A stretch of 25,343 nt of DNA. It comes from Plakobranchus ocellatus. Lineage: Eukaryota > Mollusca > Gastropoda > Plakobranchidae. Each line of letters starts with the position of its first letter. Position 1 is the first letter of the stretch. Under the pieces are notes generated by a model. That model ran no database searches and had not been told where the DNA came from. It saw only the letters and a list, made by a program, of their open reading frames with translations. The position numbers were made by a program, and so were the translations under genes. Below, one piece after another: positions 20,562 to 24,637 of the stretch. The stretch is from positions 671,598 through 696,940 of the forward strand of contig BLXT01008384.1 of assembly GCA_019648995.1 (NCBI GenBank). The letters are read 5' to 3'.

Positions 20562-22151
20562 CACTCTCTCTCTCTTATTTCTCACATCTCATTTTGTTCC
20601 AATATTTGTTTTGTTTTGTCAGTGATCTCTTGGTTGTTGTTTTTTTTTTTATTATTTTGGTGGGGGAGGGGGAATGATGAAGAGGAATACCTGAAGCTGC
20701 CTTTCATTTGTTATCAAAATAGAGGGAGAGCTCATGATTCCTGGGCTCTATTTAAAGTTTTAGTTTCTGTTGAACTTCCTTGCAAATTTTAAGCTTTCTG
20801 TATTTGCTTAGTTTGTTATGAAAGTAAGGCAAAGTTTCAAAGTATATCCAAACCTTTTTTTTTTTTTTTGATCAGGATACCCATTCAGAACTACAGCGTA
20901 ACCAGTCCAAAGTGTTGTCCACTAAGGAGACTGCTGACCAGTTGCTGGTGAGCTCCGACTCACCCAACATGTGTGCAGCAAGAGACAGCATACACAGCAT
21001 ACACAAGCGCATGCGCTCATTGATGCATCTTACTACAGCTTATATCTCTAGTCTAGAAAACAAATTGAACATCCGTCCAAACCGTGGAAGTGCTGTGAGT
21101 TGAATAATTTTCTATGAATTATGTTTTATGCATTTACTTGTGCCATGGCTTTTTGTTGTATTTGTTTTGGTTTTTGTGTGTGTGGTTTTTTGGGGTTTTT
21201 TTTTTCTTTGGGGGGGGGAGCAAACGTTTTATATTGTGTGCAAACATTCTATATTATCTCTGTTATGGATAAATTGTCTTGGTTGATGTAGGAGGAAATC
21301 TTACCACATTTTTATGCTTTTCAGTTACATGTCAGCTTATATTTTTCTTTTTCATGAATTACTTTCAAACATATAGCTCTTGAATAATTTTTTTTACTAT
21401 ATATAGACATTCTGTGTACAAACGTATTTGAAAATTACCCACCTGATTTTCAGAACATGGCACTTACCCAGCTGATTTGGTGCCAGCTCAACCTTAAACA
21501 GCACATCACATAATAGCATACTTTTATTGCTGCATTATATTTTACACTGATGTCTTAGCAGGAATTCACGAGATGAACAAAATCCACTAATTCTAGTATA
21601 TCTTTGGCTAGAGAATCATCGTTTTCTGAAAAAAACAAGTTGAACTTATGAATTCAGTATATTTAAGCCAAACTATTTGATTGTAAGTAACAAGACTCAA
21701 GCAAAGCCTTTATCTTGTATTAGCAGAAATTCAGACGAAATAATTTAAGCAATACAAGTCTAATCAATGTTTTAAACATGATAGAGCTGACAGGATACAC
21801 AATATAAATCTAAACAAATACATTAATAGCTGATCATTGTCTAGGCATTCCAACTTGAGCACGGGCAAGATTTGCTAGTAGCGCTTGTCACAGGGGAGTT
21901 AGGGGAAATTTTCCATTGTCTTTTAAAAACATAATAGCTTGAGCTTTTATAGTATTACATTATGTCCTACATCTCATTCTTCTTTATTATTTTATTAAAT
22001 CCTCCAGTCCAGCAGCCTTGACCTTAGTGAAGGCCGATCATCAGGCCTGGGCAGCTCTCATGCATCTAGGTCATCTACCCCATTGAGGCCTGGAACTACA
22101 GCCAGTACATTGAGAACTAGGGCTCGCTCTCCATTCGCTATCTCTCGTCAG
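161..22151 (+). CDS. SYNE1: Nesprin-1/2-like giant spectrin-repeat protein, C-terminal part (32 spliced exons, partial at both ends)
   Basis: The coding parts are the 32 exons listed separately; everything between them is intron. Joined, they give 6,097 nt, about 2,032 codons with no internal stop, and every donor phase matches the next acceptor phase. The product is about 16.5 spectrin repeats of roughly 110 residues (helix A ending in a W-L motif, helix C with an R-W-x-x-L type motif), broken by one Ser/Pro/Arg linker (residues about 1531-1642) and ending in a Ser/Arg-rich tail. Exons 18-24 align by eye with the last repeats of vertebrate nesprin-1 as I recall them, which separates this gene from dystrophin, spectrins and spectraplakins. 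Nesprins sit in the outer nuclear membrane, bind SUN proteins through a C-terminal KASH peptide and link nuclei to the cytoskeleton. The start, the actin-binding CH domains and KASH all lie outside the window. Invertebrates usually have a single nesprin-1/2 gene, so SYNE1 versus SYNE2 is not meaningful here. Confidence 0.9.
335..1099 (+). other. Intron 1
   Basis: A 765-bp AT-rich intron with T runs. I see no gene, repeat family or conserved element. Short open frames in it carry no recognisable domain. Confidence 0.8.
1100..1262 (+). CDS. SYNE1: Nesprin exon 2 (residues 58-112)
   Basis: The acceptor is cttcttaag|G and the donor CTT|gtgagt, ending in phase 0. It encodes helix A of the first complete repeat (FEREAAVLSSWL) and the start of helix B. 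Confidence 0.9.
1263..1822 (+). other. Intron 2
   Basis: A 560-bp AT-rich intron. The longest minus-strand open frame (about 106 codons) has no recognisable domain and looks like chance. Confidence 0.75.
1823..2149 (+). CDS. SYNE1: Nesprin exon 3 (residues 113-221)
   Basis: The acceptor is gcctatag and the donor AAG|gtaagt. At 109 codons this is about one repeat length, but out of register: it carries the rest of helix B and helix C of repeat 1 (NYDSEWRHLEEDA), then helix A of repeat 2 (LTSWINRINKAL). The length is close to one repeat unit, as in other spectrin-family genes. Confidence 0.93.
2440..2628 (+). CDS. SYNE1: Nesprin exon 4 (residues 222-284)
   Basis: The acceptor is gtattcag and the donor CAG|gtgagg, phase 0 at both ends (63 codons). 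It completes repeat 2, with helix C showing LGEVNKKWANVI. Its length and phases would let it be skipped without breaking the frame. Confidence 0.92.
2898..3038 (+). CDS. SYNE1: Nesprin exon 5 (residues 285-331)
   Basis: The acceptor is tatcacag and the donor AAG|gtgagg, phase 0 to 0 (47 codons). It encodes helix A of repeat 3 (ALERLQAWFREQEDKV) and part of helix B. An open frame runs past the donor, but that extension is intron. Confidence 0.92.
3039..4041 (+). other. Introns 5 and 6 (around exon 6)
   Basis: Two AT-rich introns (3039-3403 and 3594-4041). I see no genes, repeats or regulatory elements in either. Confidence 0.75.
3404..3593 (+). CDS. SYNE1: Nesprin exon 6 (residues 332-394)
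   Basis: The acceptor is ttcatag and the donor ACTG|gtaaat, leaving one base (phase 1). It encodes helix B and helix C of repeat 3 (LEELQKTWSHLEEQ). Confidence 0.92.
4042..4184 (+). CDS. SYNE1: Nesprin exon 7 (residues 395-442)
   Basis: The acceptor is acttgcag and two bases complete an Asp codon. The donor is AAG|gtgaga, phase 0. It encodes helix A of repeat 4 (LNQMLTQIEYAL) and the start of helix B. Confidence 0.9.
4185..5101 (+). other. Intron 7
   Basis: A 917-bp AT-rich intron. The only structured part is a GTT-type microsatellite about 65 bp before the next acceptor, listed separately. I recognise nothing in the remainder. Confidence 0.8.
5001..5035 (+). repeat. (GTT)n microsatellite
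   Basis: Roughly eleven GTT units, interrupted once by gctgcag. It lies about 65 bp upstream of the exon 8 acceptor, in the region normally used for branch-point and polypyrimidine signals. Confidence 0.95.
5102..5235 (+). CDS. SYNE1: Nesprin exon 8 (residues 443-486)
   Basis: The acceptor is gctccag and the donor ACAAG|gtataa, leaving two bases. It encodes helix B of repeat 4 and the start of helix C. The conserved helix C tryptophan comes from the first bases of the next exon (VQTR then WKQV). Confidence 0.88.
5236..5835 (+). other. Intron 8
   Basis: A 600-bp AT-rich intron. I see no coding or repeat structure in it. Confidence 0.75.
5836..6028 (+). CDS. SYNE1: Nesprin exon 9 (residues 487-551)
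   Basis: The acceptor is ccctgaag. One base completes an Arg codon and the frame opens with WKQVAKDL, the helix C core of repeat 4. Helix A of repeat 5 follows (HLLSWLDTRE). The donor is AAG|gtatgg, phase 0. Confidence 0.92.
6029..6619 (+). other. Intron 9
   Basis: A 591-bp AT-rich intron. It contains one pair of similar 27-28-bp segments (6244-6270 and 6307-6334), described in the findings. I see no other content. Confidence 0.75.
6620..6844 (+). CDS. SYNE1: Nesprin exon 10 (residues 552-626)
   Basis: The acceptor is ctctccag and the donor CAG|gttagt, phase 0 to 0 (75 codons). It encodes helices B and C of repeat 5 and the start of repeat 6. Where other repeats have the helix C tryptophan, this one reads LEQRMMALRQVL, so Met replaces Trp. 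Confidence 0.92.
7142..7410 (-). mobile_element. Non-LTR retrotransposon fragment (end of reverse-transcriptase ORF)
   Basis: On the minus strand a frame runs through LGHI, GLEHLTITGKIEGK, SRGRQR and RFVWRNIITNV to a basic end. I recognise this pattern (GH-x-x-R, LEHL-x-x-TGK-x-EGK-x-SRGRQR, then W-R-D/N-x-I) as the extreme C-terminus of LINE reverse-transcriptase proteins in invertebrates. One stop codon interrupts the frame just after LGHIC, and no catalytic RT motif is present, so this is a dead, 5'-truncated copy inside intron 10. The family is not certain (RTE- or CR1/Jockey-like). Confidence 0.75.
7552..7715 (+). CDS. SYNE1: Nesprin exon 11 (residues 627-680)
   Basis: The acceptor is tgatcag. 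The 3' end is set by phase: the next exon needs two bases, which puts the donor at TTGGG|gtcagg, a weak site. It encodes the end of helix A and helix B of repeat 6 (NRLDQLRQLLLLFN). Continued reading downstream stays open for about 70 codons but loses spectrin character. Confidence 0.85.
7716..8108 (+). other. Intron 11
   Basis: A 393-bp AT-rich intron with open frames rich in Phe, Ile and Leu that look like chance translations. I see nothing else in it. Confidence 0.75.
8109..8352 (+). CDS. SYNE1: Nesprin exon 12 (residues 681-762)
   Basis: The acceptor is tgttgcag and the donor GAG|gtgagt, phase 0. It encodes helix C of repeat 6 (LNHRWQALYEEANERS), helix A of repeat 7 (CDAWMTFLAHTE) and the start of helix B. 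The automatic frame list had no start codon in it, but the spectrin pattern is clear. Confidence 0.9.
8353..8721 (+). other. Intron 12
   Basis: A 369-bp AT-rich intron. It contains a 7-bp inverted pair (ATGCTAG with CTAGCAT near 8419-8452) and nothing else I can name. Confidence 0.7.
8722..9048 (+). CDS. SYNE1: Nesprin exon 13 (residues 763-871)
   Basis: The acceptor is gtgaccag and the donor AAG|gtcagt, phase 0 to 0. At 109 codons it equals one repeat unit: helices B and C of repeat 7 (FQQKLQLLSEQWHSV), helix A of repeat 8 (LRTWLQDKETAM), then the start of helix B. The same size as exon 3 fits expansion by repeat duplication. Confidence 0.94.
9049..9856 (+). other. Intron 13
   Basis: An 808-bp AT-rich intron with a 15-base A run (9543-9557) and a short (TTTG)n tract (9613-9633). 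The A run could be an old retroposon tail, but no body can be recognised beside it. Confidence 0.75.
9613..9633 (+). repeat. (TTTG)n microsatellite
   Basis: About five tandem TTTG units within intron 13. Confidence 0.9.
9857..9964 (+). CDS. SYNE1: Nesprin exon 14 (residues 872-907)
   Basis: The acceptor is tccctcag and the donor AAG|gtaagc, phase 0 to 0 (36 codons). It encodes helix B of repeat 8 between the W-bearing helices of exons 13 and 15. Being small and symmetric, it could be skipped in frame. Confidence 0.88.
9965..10783 (+). other. Intron 14
   Basis: An 819-bp AT-rich intron with a 21-base T run (10072-10092). I see no gene or recognisable element. Confidence 0.78.
10784..10996 (+). 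CDS. SYNE1: Nesprin exon 15 (residues 908-978)
   Basis: The acceptor is ctgcacag and the donor AGG|gtgagt, phase 0 to 0. It encodes helix C of repeat 8 (LRQRWERIYKGL), helix A of repeat 9 (EILTWLQEIRQIL) and the start of helix B. Confidence 0.93.
10997..11738 (+). other. Intron 15
   Basis: A 742-bp AT-rich intron. I see nothing beyond homopolymer runs. Confidence 0.78.
11739..11935 (+). CDS. SYNE1: Nesprin exon 16 (residues 979-1043)
   Basis: The acceptor is gactccag and the donor TTCAA|gtaagt, leaving two bases. It encodes helices B and C of repeat 9 (LLNKQWVELRRQA). The split Lys codon leads into exon 17. Confidence 0.92.
11985..12125 (-). mobile_element. tRNA-like SINE
   Basis: Read on the minus strand, 12117-12106 is TGGCACAATGGG, a good A-box, and 12064-12054 is GGATTCAAGCC, a B-box-like element 53 bases further on, as in a tRNA-type pol III promoter. 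A GC-richer body follows (about 12050-12003) and an A-rich end (AAATTAAACCAAA). The local base composition differs from the surrounding intron. No target-site duplication was found by eye, and the family cannot be named without a search. Confidence 0.55.
12321..12438 (+). CDS. SYNE1: Nesprin exon 17 (residues 1044-1083)
   Basis: The acceptor is gttgcag. One base completes a Lys codon, then comes WTNLGERIRSLMDWIEKME, helix A of repeat 10. The donor AAT|gtaaat is not strong but keeps phase 0. Confidence 0.9.
12691..12857 (+). CDS. SYNE1: Nesprin exon 18 (residues 1084-1138)
   Basis: The acceptor is tgatacag and the donor TTCAG|gtgcag, leaving two bases. It encodes a highly charged Glu/Lys stretch and then helix C of repeat 10 (LEDKWAHLVSVMDFR). 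The end resembles the matching position of vertebrate nesprin-1. Confidence 0.92.
13380..13607 (+). mobile_element. 5'-truncated LINE insertion with target-site duplication
   Basis: A 228-bp insertion in intron 18. It carries a frame with FLGHVMRR, LEHLVTTGK, SRGRQREK, RDLWRDMIANAYKQGT and a stop, the C-terminal tail of a non-LTR retrotransposon reverse transcriptase, followed by TGATGATG. The 9-mer AATATGACA lies at 13371-13379 and again at 13608-13616, exactly at the two ends, as expected for a target-site duplication. Only the last 70 or so codons are left, so it cannot encode a working enzyme. The short TGA-repeat end would fit an RTE-like element. Confidence 0.82.
13660..13822 (+). CDS. 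SYNE1: Nesprin exon 19 (residues 1139-1193)
   Basis: The acceptor is tatgtag. One base completes an Arg codon, then HRKLQETVLAVKQLDTSM and LSRWLSQVESQL, helix A of repeat 11. The donor is CAA|gtaatt, phase 0. The spacing and residues follow vertebrate nesprin-1 closely. Confidence 0.93.
13823..14238 (+). other. Intron 19
   Basis: A 416-bp AT-rich intron with T-rich runs. I see nothing else in it. Confidence 0.75.
14239..14426 (+). CDS. SYNE1: Nesprin exon 20 (residues 1194-1255), signature exon
   Basis: The acceptor is taccttag and the donor AACAG|gtattg, leaving two bases. It encodes helices B and C of repeat 11. DIEQHSAGV, LLHDQDAC and KRWRNIC match the corresponding stretch of human nesprin-1 as I remember it, nearly residue for residue. 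This is the best single piece of evidence for the gene's identity. Confidence 0.95.
14427..14811 (+). other. Intron 20
   Basis: A 385-bp AT-rich intron with a G run (14654-14663) and T runs. I see nothing else in it. Confidence 0.75.
14812..14962 (+). CDS. SYNE1: Nesprin exon 21 (residues 1256-1306)
   Basis: The acceptor is tttctcag. One base completes an Arg codon, then VEETWELWERF and FSDWLSQIE, helix A of repeat 12. The EETW-x-LW-x-x-F pattern is shared with vertebrate nesprin-1. The donor is GAG|gtttgt, phase 0. Confidence 0.94.
14963..15380 (+). other. Intron 21
   Basis: A 418-bp AT-rich intron. I see nothing recognisable in it. Confidence 0.75.
15381..15545 (+). CDS. SYNE1: Nesprin exon 22 (residues 1307-1361)
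   Basis: The acceptor is aaccccag and the donor GAG|gtaaag, phase 0 to 0. It encodes helices B and C of repeat 12, with NINRQYRQLA, GRTDTD and NNRWDALQIKVTE. All three blocks have clear counterparts in vertebrate nesprin-1. Confidence 0.95.
15546..16021 (+). other. Intron 22
   Basis: A 476-bp AT-rich intron. I see no recognisable content. Confidence 0.75.
16022..16177 (+). CDS. SYNE1: Nesprin exon 23 (residues 1362-1413)
   Basis: The acceptor is ttttccag and the donor CGG|gtatga, phase 0 to 0. It encodes helix A of repeat 13 (KLRHSATIRKDFEETRTSL, then SWLTEVDNQL). The motif FEETR-x-S-x-x-x-WLTE is shared with vertebrate nesprin-1. Confidence 0.94.
16404..16607 (+). CDS. SYNE1: Nesprin exon 24 (residues 1414-1481)
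   Basis: The acceptor is gctcaccag and the donor CAG|gtgagg, phase 0 to 0. It encodes helices B and C of repeat 13 (YLDQAGVYLMQKGDSQEAL, then FRLFSSQVLERV). A second in-frame CAG|gtggag lies inside it at 16578-16583 and could act as a minor donor. Vertebrate nesprin-1 has its unstructured insert starting near this point. Confidence 0.92.
16633..16895 (-). mobile_element. Decayed LINE fragment in intron 24
   Basis: The minus strand of 16895-16750 matches the fragment at 7142-7410: FIES-x-KSWAI-x-KG, RLTE and IANVC. The plus-strand string TATTGCCCATGACTTA is identical in both (7259-7274 and 16857-16872). The frame is broken, and a unit of about 22 bp containing GGCGATCATT is duplicated in tandem at 16767-16808. 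A T run (16641-16656) next to a possible downstream extension could be a poly(A) tail read in reverse. The edge at 16633 is a guess. Confidence 0.6.
16935..17418 (+). CDS. SYNE1: Nesprin exon 25: end of repeat array and Ser/Pro/Arg linker (residues 1482-1642)
   Basis: The acceptor is tttacag and the donor AGAG|gtaaaa, leaving one base. This is the largest exon. The first 45 residues are helical (VEDVKELEDIEGARLY and IRELRDAQTTVILERQ). From residue 1531 the sequence is disordered, with 11 Ser-Pro pairs over 93 residues and seven S-P-x-R/K motifs (Ser at 1545, 1559, 1572, 1581, 1601, 1615 and 1623), plus an SR-like run RSRSRSPSK. Such motifs are typical proline-directed (CDK/MAPK) kinase targets. 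It sits where vertebrate nesprin-1 has its long unstructured insert. Confidence 0.93.
17419..17780 (+). other. Intron 25
   Basis: A 362-bp AT-rich intron. I see nothing recognisable in it. Confidence 0.75.
17781..17938 (+). CDS. SYNE1: Nesprin exon 26 (residues 1643-1695)
   Basis: The acceptor is gtctaag. Two bases complete a Glu codon, then SPRPDINQLEKSAKLEVLME. The donor is CAG|gtaaac, phase 0. It encodes the end of the linker and a long helix (LVESLDDCNLKLARLEQSM) that I read as helix A of repeat 14, without the usual W-L end. Confidence 0.9.
17939..18282 (+). other. Intron 26
   Basis: A 344-bp AT-rich intron. I see nothing recognisable in it. Confidence 0.75.
18283..18397 (+). CDS. SYNE1: Nesprin exon 27 (residues 1696-1733)
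   Basis: The acceptor is tctgtcag and the donor CAGC|gtaagt, leaving one base. It encodes helix B of repeat 14 (LLVECEVAVDGVTRLHRLL) and a short loop. The first bases of exon 28 complete a Leu codon and start helix C. Confidence 0.9.
18398..18730 (+). other. Intron 27
   Basis: A 333-bp AT-rich intron. I see nothing recognisable in it. Confidence 0.75.
18731..18936 (+). CDS. SYNE1: Nesprin exon 28 (residues 1734-1802)
   Basis: The acceptor is atttccag and the donor AAG|gttaat, phase 0. It encodes helix C of repeat 14 (LLQRWELLQRRAMDREL) and helix A of repeat 15 (MLAWLDEAEALQASL). Vertebrate nesprin-1 resumes its helical part at the matching W-E-x-x-Q segment after its linker. Confidence 0.92.
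18937..19570 (+). other. Intron 28
   Basis: A 634-bp AT-rich intron. I see no gene or known element. Confidence 0.75.
19571..19750 (+). CDS. SYNE1: Nesprin exon 29 (residues 1803-1862)
   Basis: The acceptor is tttctag and the donor CAG|gtaagg, phase 0 to 0. It encodes helices B and C of repeat 15 (VQEMNRRWELVLARAEE). Confidence 0.93.
19751..20288 (+). other. Intron 29
   Basis: A 538-bp AT-rich intron with a G-rich patch (20155-20168) and an 11-bp inverted repeat (19859-19869 with 19964-19974). I see nothing else in it. Confidence 0.75.
20289..20435 (+). CDS. SYNE1: Nesprin exon 30 (residues 1863-1911)
   Basis: The acceptor is aaatgcag. It encodes helix A of repeat 16 (LLRCQEFHHTIEDYQVWLEGLE), which parallels the vertebrate nesprin-1 segment with MQCQDFHQL. 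The only donor that fits the phase of exon 31 is CTT|gtagtg, a weak site. A second GT eight bases on (gtacaa) would break the frame. The end is therefore less certain than the start. Confidence 0.85.
20453..20576 (+). repeat. (TC)n microsatellite, about 124 bp
   Basis: An almost pure CT dinucleotide tract with a few interruptions, starting 17 bp after the exon 30 donor. In the transcript it is a long CU-rich tract. The Ser/Leu/Phe-rich translations over it are artefacts. Confidence 0.97.
20876..21094 (+). CDS. SYNE1: Nesprin exon 31 (residues 1912-1984)
   Basis: The acceptor is ttgatcag and the donor GCT|gtgagt, phase 0 to 0. It encodes helices B and C of repeat 16, the last repeat. Helix C reads IHKRMRSLMHL, with Met where Trp is usual, then LENKLNIRPNRGSA. 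Vertebrate nesprin-1 also lacks this Trp in its final repeat (KKLKQLREQV). Confidence 0.92.
21095..22007 (+). other. Intron 31
   Basis: A 913-bp AT-rich intron with T and G runs near 21187-21220. I see no gene or known repeat. Confidence 0.75.
22008..22151 (+). CDS. SYNE1: Nesprin exon 32: Ser/Arg-rich tail before the KASH anchor (residues 1985-2032)
   Basis: The acceptor is tcctccag and the donor CAG|gtatgt, phase 0 to 0. It encodes 48 residues of low-complexity sequence (SSSLDLSEGRSSGLGSSHAS, then STPLRPG and RARSPFAISRQ). It contains T-P-L-R and S-P motifs like those of exon 25. In vertebrate nesprins a similar disordered basic stretch lies directly before the KASH transmembrane segment. 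No membrane helix is encoded here. Confidence 0.88.
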
Positions 22152-23830
22152 GTATGTCTACACCTCAGATCTCAATGATAAAGGTAGTCCTCAAGCAAGA
22201 ATGTTGGTGTACAGTCTAAAAAAGATGTACATCTCTAACTTTATAAAGTAATGTTAGCCATTACAGGATTAGTCTTTAGCTTTAAAAATACACATATGTG
22301 TATTTTTTATATGGAAGTATCAAAATTTGTATAATACCATATTGCATTTGCTTGTAAGTCAGGTTTCTTTTGTAATAAGAAGTAGCAGGTATTTACGAGG
22401 TTTTTTTTTGTTGGTTTTTTTTTTTTTTTTTTTGCTTGTGTATTTGTGTTTGTGTTTATAAACTCTATGGGTGTTTTCTCTAGACTATTCTGAAAGGCAA
22501 AACACTTTGCTTTTGACTTTATATCATGAATATTTTTCCTAAAAATCTCAGGAGCTGTCTTGTTTATTAGATGTGAAAATCATATACTACATATATATCT
22601 GTATATCCACCTACTGAAATTGAGTGTGTGTGTGATACCTAAAGCTTTATTCTATTGCAAATTTGAACACACTTACTTGTAAAAGTTTTGACACTTCAGG
22701 TGTCAAATGCTATGAAAATCTATCATAGTGCAAATTCCTTACTCAATATTATTATAACTATGTGTATTATAAAGACATTATTTTTTAAAAGAAAAAACTA
22801 TGTAAATGTGTAAATACATGTATATTCACCATGTGATATTGCTATTCAAAATAAGCTGCAGTTGTTGTAAATTGTTAACACTTTTTTTTAATTTAAAAAA
22901 AAACTCCTTTTTTTCAAGTTATTAGTCAAAGATGTAGACTTTTTATGTATTAGATTATTTTCATTTGATAACATGTTCATTTCTTTTTGCAATACTAACA
23001 GCTTTGAACATAATTATTTTATGAGATATTCTTGTGATTTTTTTGAAACTTTAGCTTAAAAACTCAAGCTCATATGCTTAGATCTTAGGTATTTTAGCAA
23101 TATTTTTTTAATATCTTAAATATTTTTTGTTTTGAATTATATCCTGCATTTTTTTTTCTTTTCTAATCTTATGTTGTTGTTTTTTAAATGTGCTTTCTTT
23201 AGCACTTCACTTTAAAGGATTGTTCACACACTTGCAATATGTGAGGCTTGTGTGAAACATAACATATGAACAGTGTGATGTGTGTGTGATAGCATATTTC
23301 AAAGTTTATCTTCACTCATTCTCTAACTCTTTATGTAAACTGAGGGATTTTTATCATCTTATTGTGTTTTGTTGGGTTTTTTTTTTCTTTTAAGAATGCC
23401 AATTCCTTTGGTTCCCACTTTCTCCTTTGTTTCTTCTTTTTCCTATCAACTTTTTAAAAACACTCTAGTGTGATGAATATTGATTTGCTCTGTTTAAATG
23501 ATCTTCCTGTTGGGTGTAAATGTTATGAAGAAAAATATATAAATATAATAAAAAATGAAATTATCACGTAGTGATTTGCCAAAGATAGAAAATTTGAGTG
23601 TGTGTATTGGCGCAAAGGTTGGCACTTTACAAACAATCTGGGAATGATCTTTGATTTTACTTTTGTACTAGTGAAGTAAAGTCAGTGGGGAAGGGGCATG
23701 GTAAACTAGCACACATCACTTTGAAGAAGCATAACTCTGGCTTTGTGGTTCACTTAGCTATGGTGAAGAGTTTAGGCTGCTTTCCTTTTGGAATGTGAAA
23801 CTGAAAAATATTGAAATGTTAAGCGTTGAG

Positions 23831-24175
23831 CTCAATCTCAGCAATGAGAGTCATAATCATTTGTCTTATTTGTAGTGAATTTTATTCGCACATTGTTCTG
23901 AATAGTGTCCAATGACTGTTGTCATCATTTATCTTAATGATGGTAGATTGAGTCTCACATTATTCTGACTAGTCTCAGCATTGACCATCTTGATAATTTC
24001 TCTTAATGCTGGTAGACTGAGTCTCACATTATTCAGATTAGTCTCAGCAGTCACTGTCTTGATCATTTATCTTAATGCTGGTAGATTGAGTCTCACATTT
24101 TTCTGATTAGTCTCACCAATGACTGTCGTGATCATTTATGTTATTCTTAATAGACTGAGTCTCACATCATTGTAT
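23831..24175 (+). repeat. 69-bp minisatellite, about five copies
   Basis: Units begin with TGGTAGAYTGAGTCTCACAT at 23941, 24010 and 24079, exactly 69 bp apart, with a diverged copy aligned at about 24148. A copy of 67-bp spacing lies to the left, and beyond it a more decayed one with CTCAGCAATGA at 23837. All copies carry in-frame stops, so they are not coding. Confidence 0.9.
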
Positions 24176-24238
24176 CAAATTTCTCTAACGTTGCATTGTT
24201 TTCTATTCCACTCAATTTTTTTTATGTGCTTTTTTTTT

Positions 24239-24280
24239 GTTGTTGTTGTTTGTTTGTTTGTTTGTTTGTTGTTTTTGTTT
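24239..24280 (+). repeat. (TTG)n/(TTTG)n microsatellite
   Basis: A TTG run passing into four to five TTTG units, inside intron 32. Confidence 0.9.
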
Positions 24281-24578
24281 GGTTTTTTTTCAGTGTTACC
24301 TTCTTTTTTTTCTCTACTTAAATCAAATTGATGAAATATGTGAGTTTTCATATCTCTATTGAAGAGTAAAATTGCTCATTCTTCCTTTGTCTTTCTCGGT
24401 GTTTCTTTCTTGCATTGACGATATGTGCCAGTCAAGAACATCCTTATTGTTCTCTGATTGGCTATAAACTTTCCATGACTCACAAGAGAAGAGATGTATT
24501 TGTTCAGAGTTAACATCCCATAATTTATCATTGTGAATGAATATTCATCATCACACTGTTGCTTCCTTTGGTCCACAG

Positions 24579-24637
24579 CTCATAGCAGGAATCTTCGGCC
24601 CATTGCTCCGATATGGCGCTCTACATCACACAGACAA
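24579..24637 (+). CDS. Candidate exon 33 (uncertain; possible alternative terminal exon)
   Basis: The acceptor cttcctttggtccacag is good, and phase 0 from exon 32 gives LIAGIFGPLLRYGALHHTD. Two ends are possible: splicing at ACAA|gtaaaa, or read-through to AAG TAA at 24641, which would make a KASH-less C-terminus. Acceptors at 24585 or 24588 would give other short peptides. I see no KASH signature here (no long membrane helix, no Pro-Pro-Pro end), and similarity to other nesprins is not obvious. Confidence 0.3.

Larger units (their letters stand above)
22152..24578 (+). other. Long intron 32 (2.4 kb)
   Basis: The longest intron in the window. It holds T runs, three hairpin-forming sequences (22284-22307, 22687-22707 and 22710-22728), a 69-bp minisatellite and a TTTG tract. 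I found no KASH-like membrane segment in any frame. Confidence 0.65.

Noticed and set aside
20414..20677. Open frames rich in Ser, Leu and Phe
   Set aside because: They are translations of the (TC)n microsatellite and run past the exon 30 donor.
161..22151. Dystrophin, beta-spectrin or spectraplakin as identity
   Set aside because: No EF-hand, GAS2, WW, ZZ or PH domain, and exons 19-24 follow nesprin-1 motifs instead.
24119..24331. Open frame rich in Phe and Val resembling a membrane segment
   Set aside because: Caused by T-rich and TTTG repeat sequence at the edge of the minisatellite; no splice sites fit.
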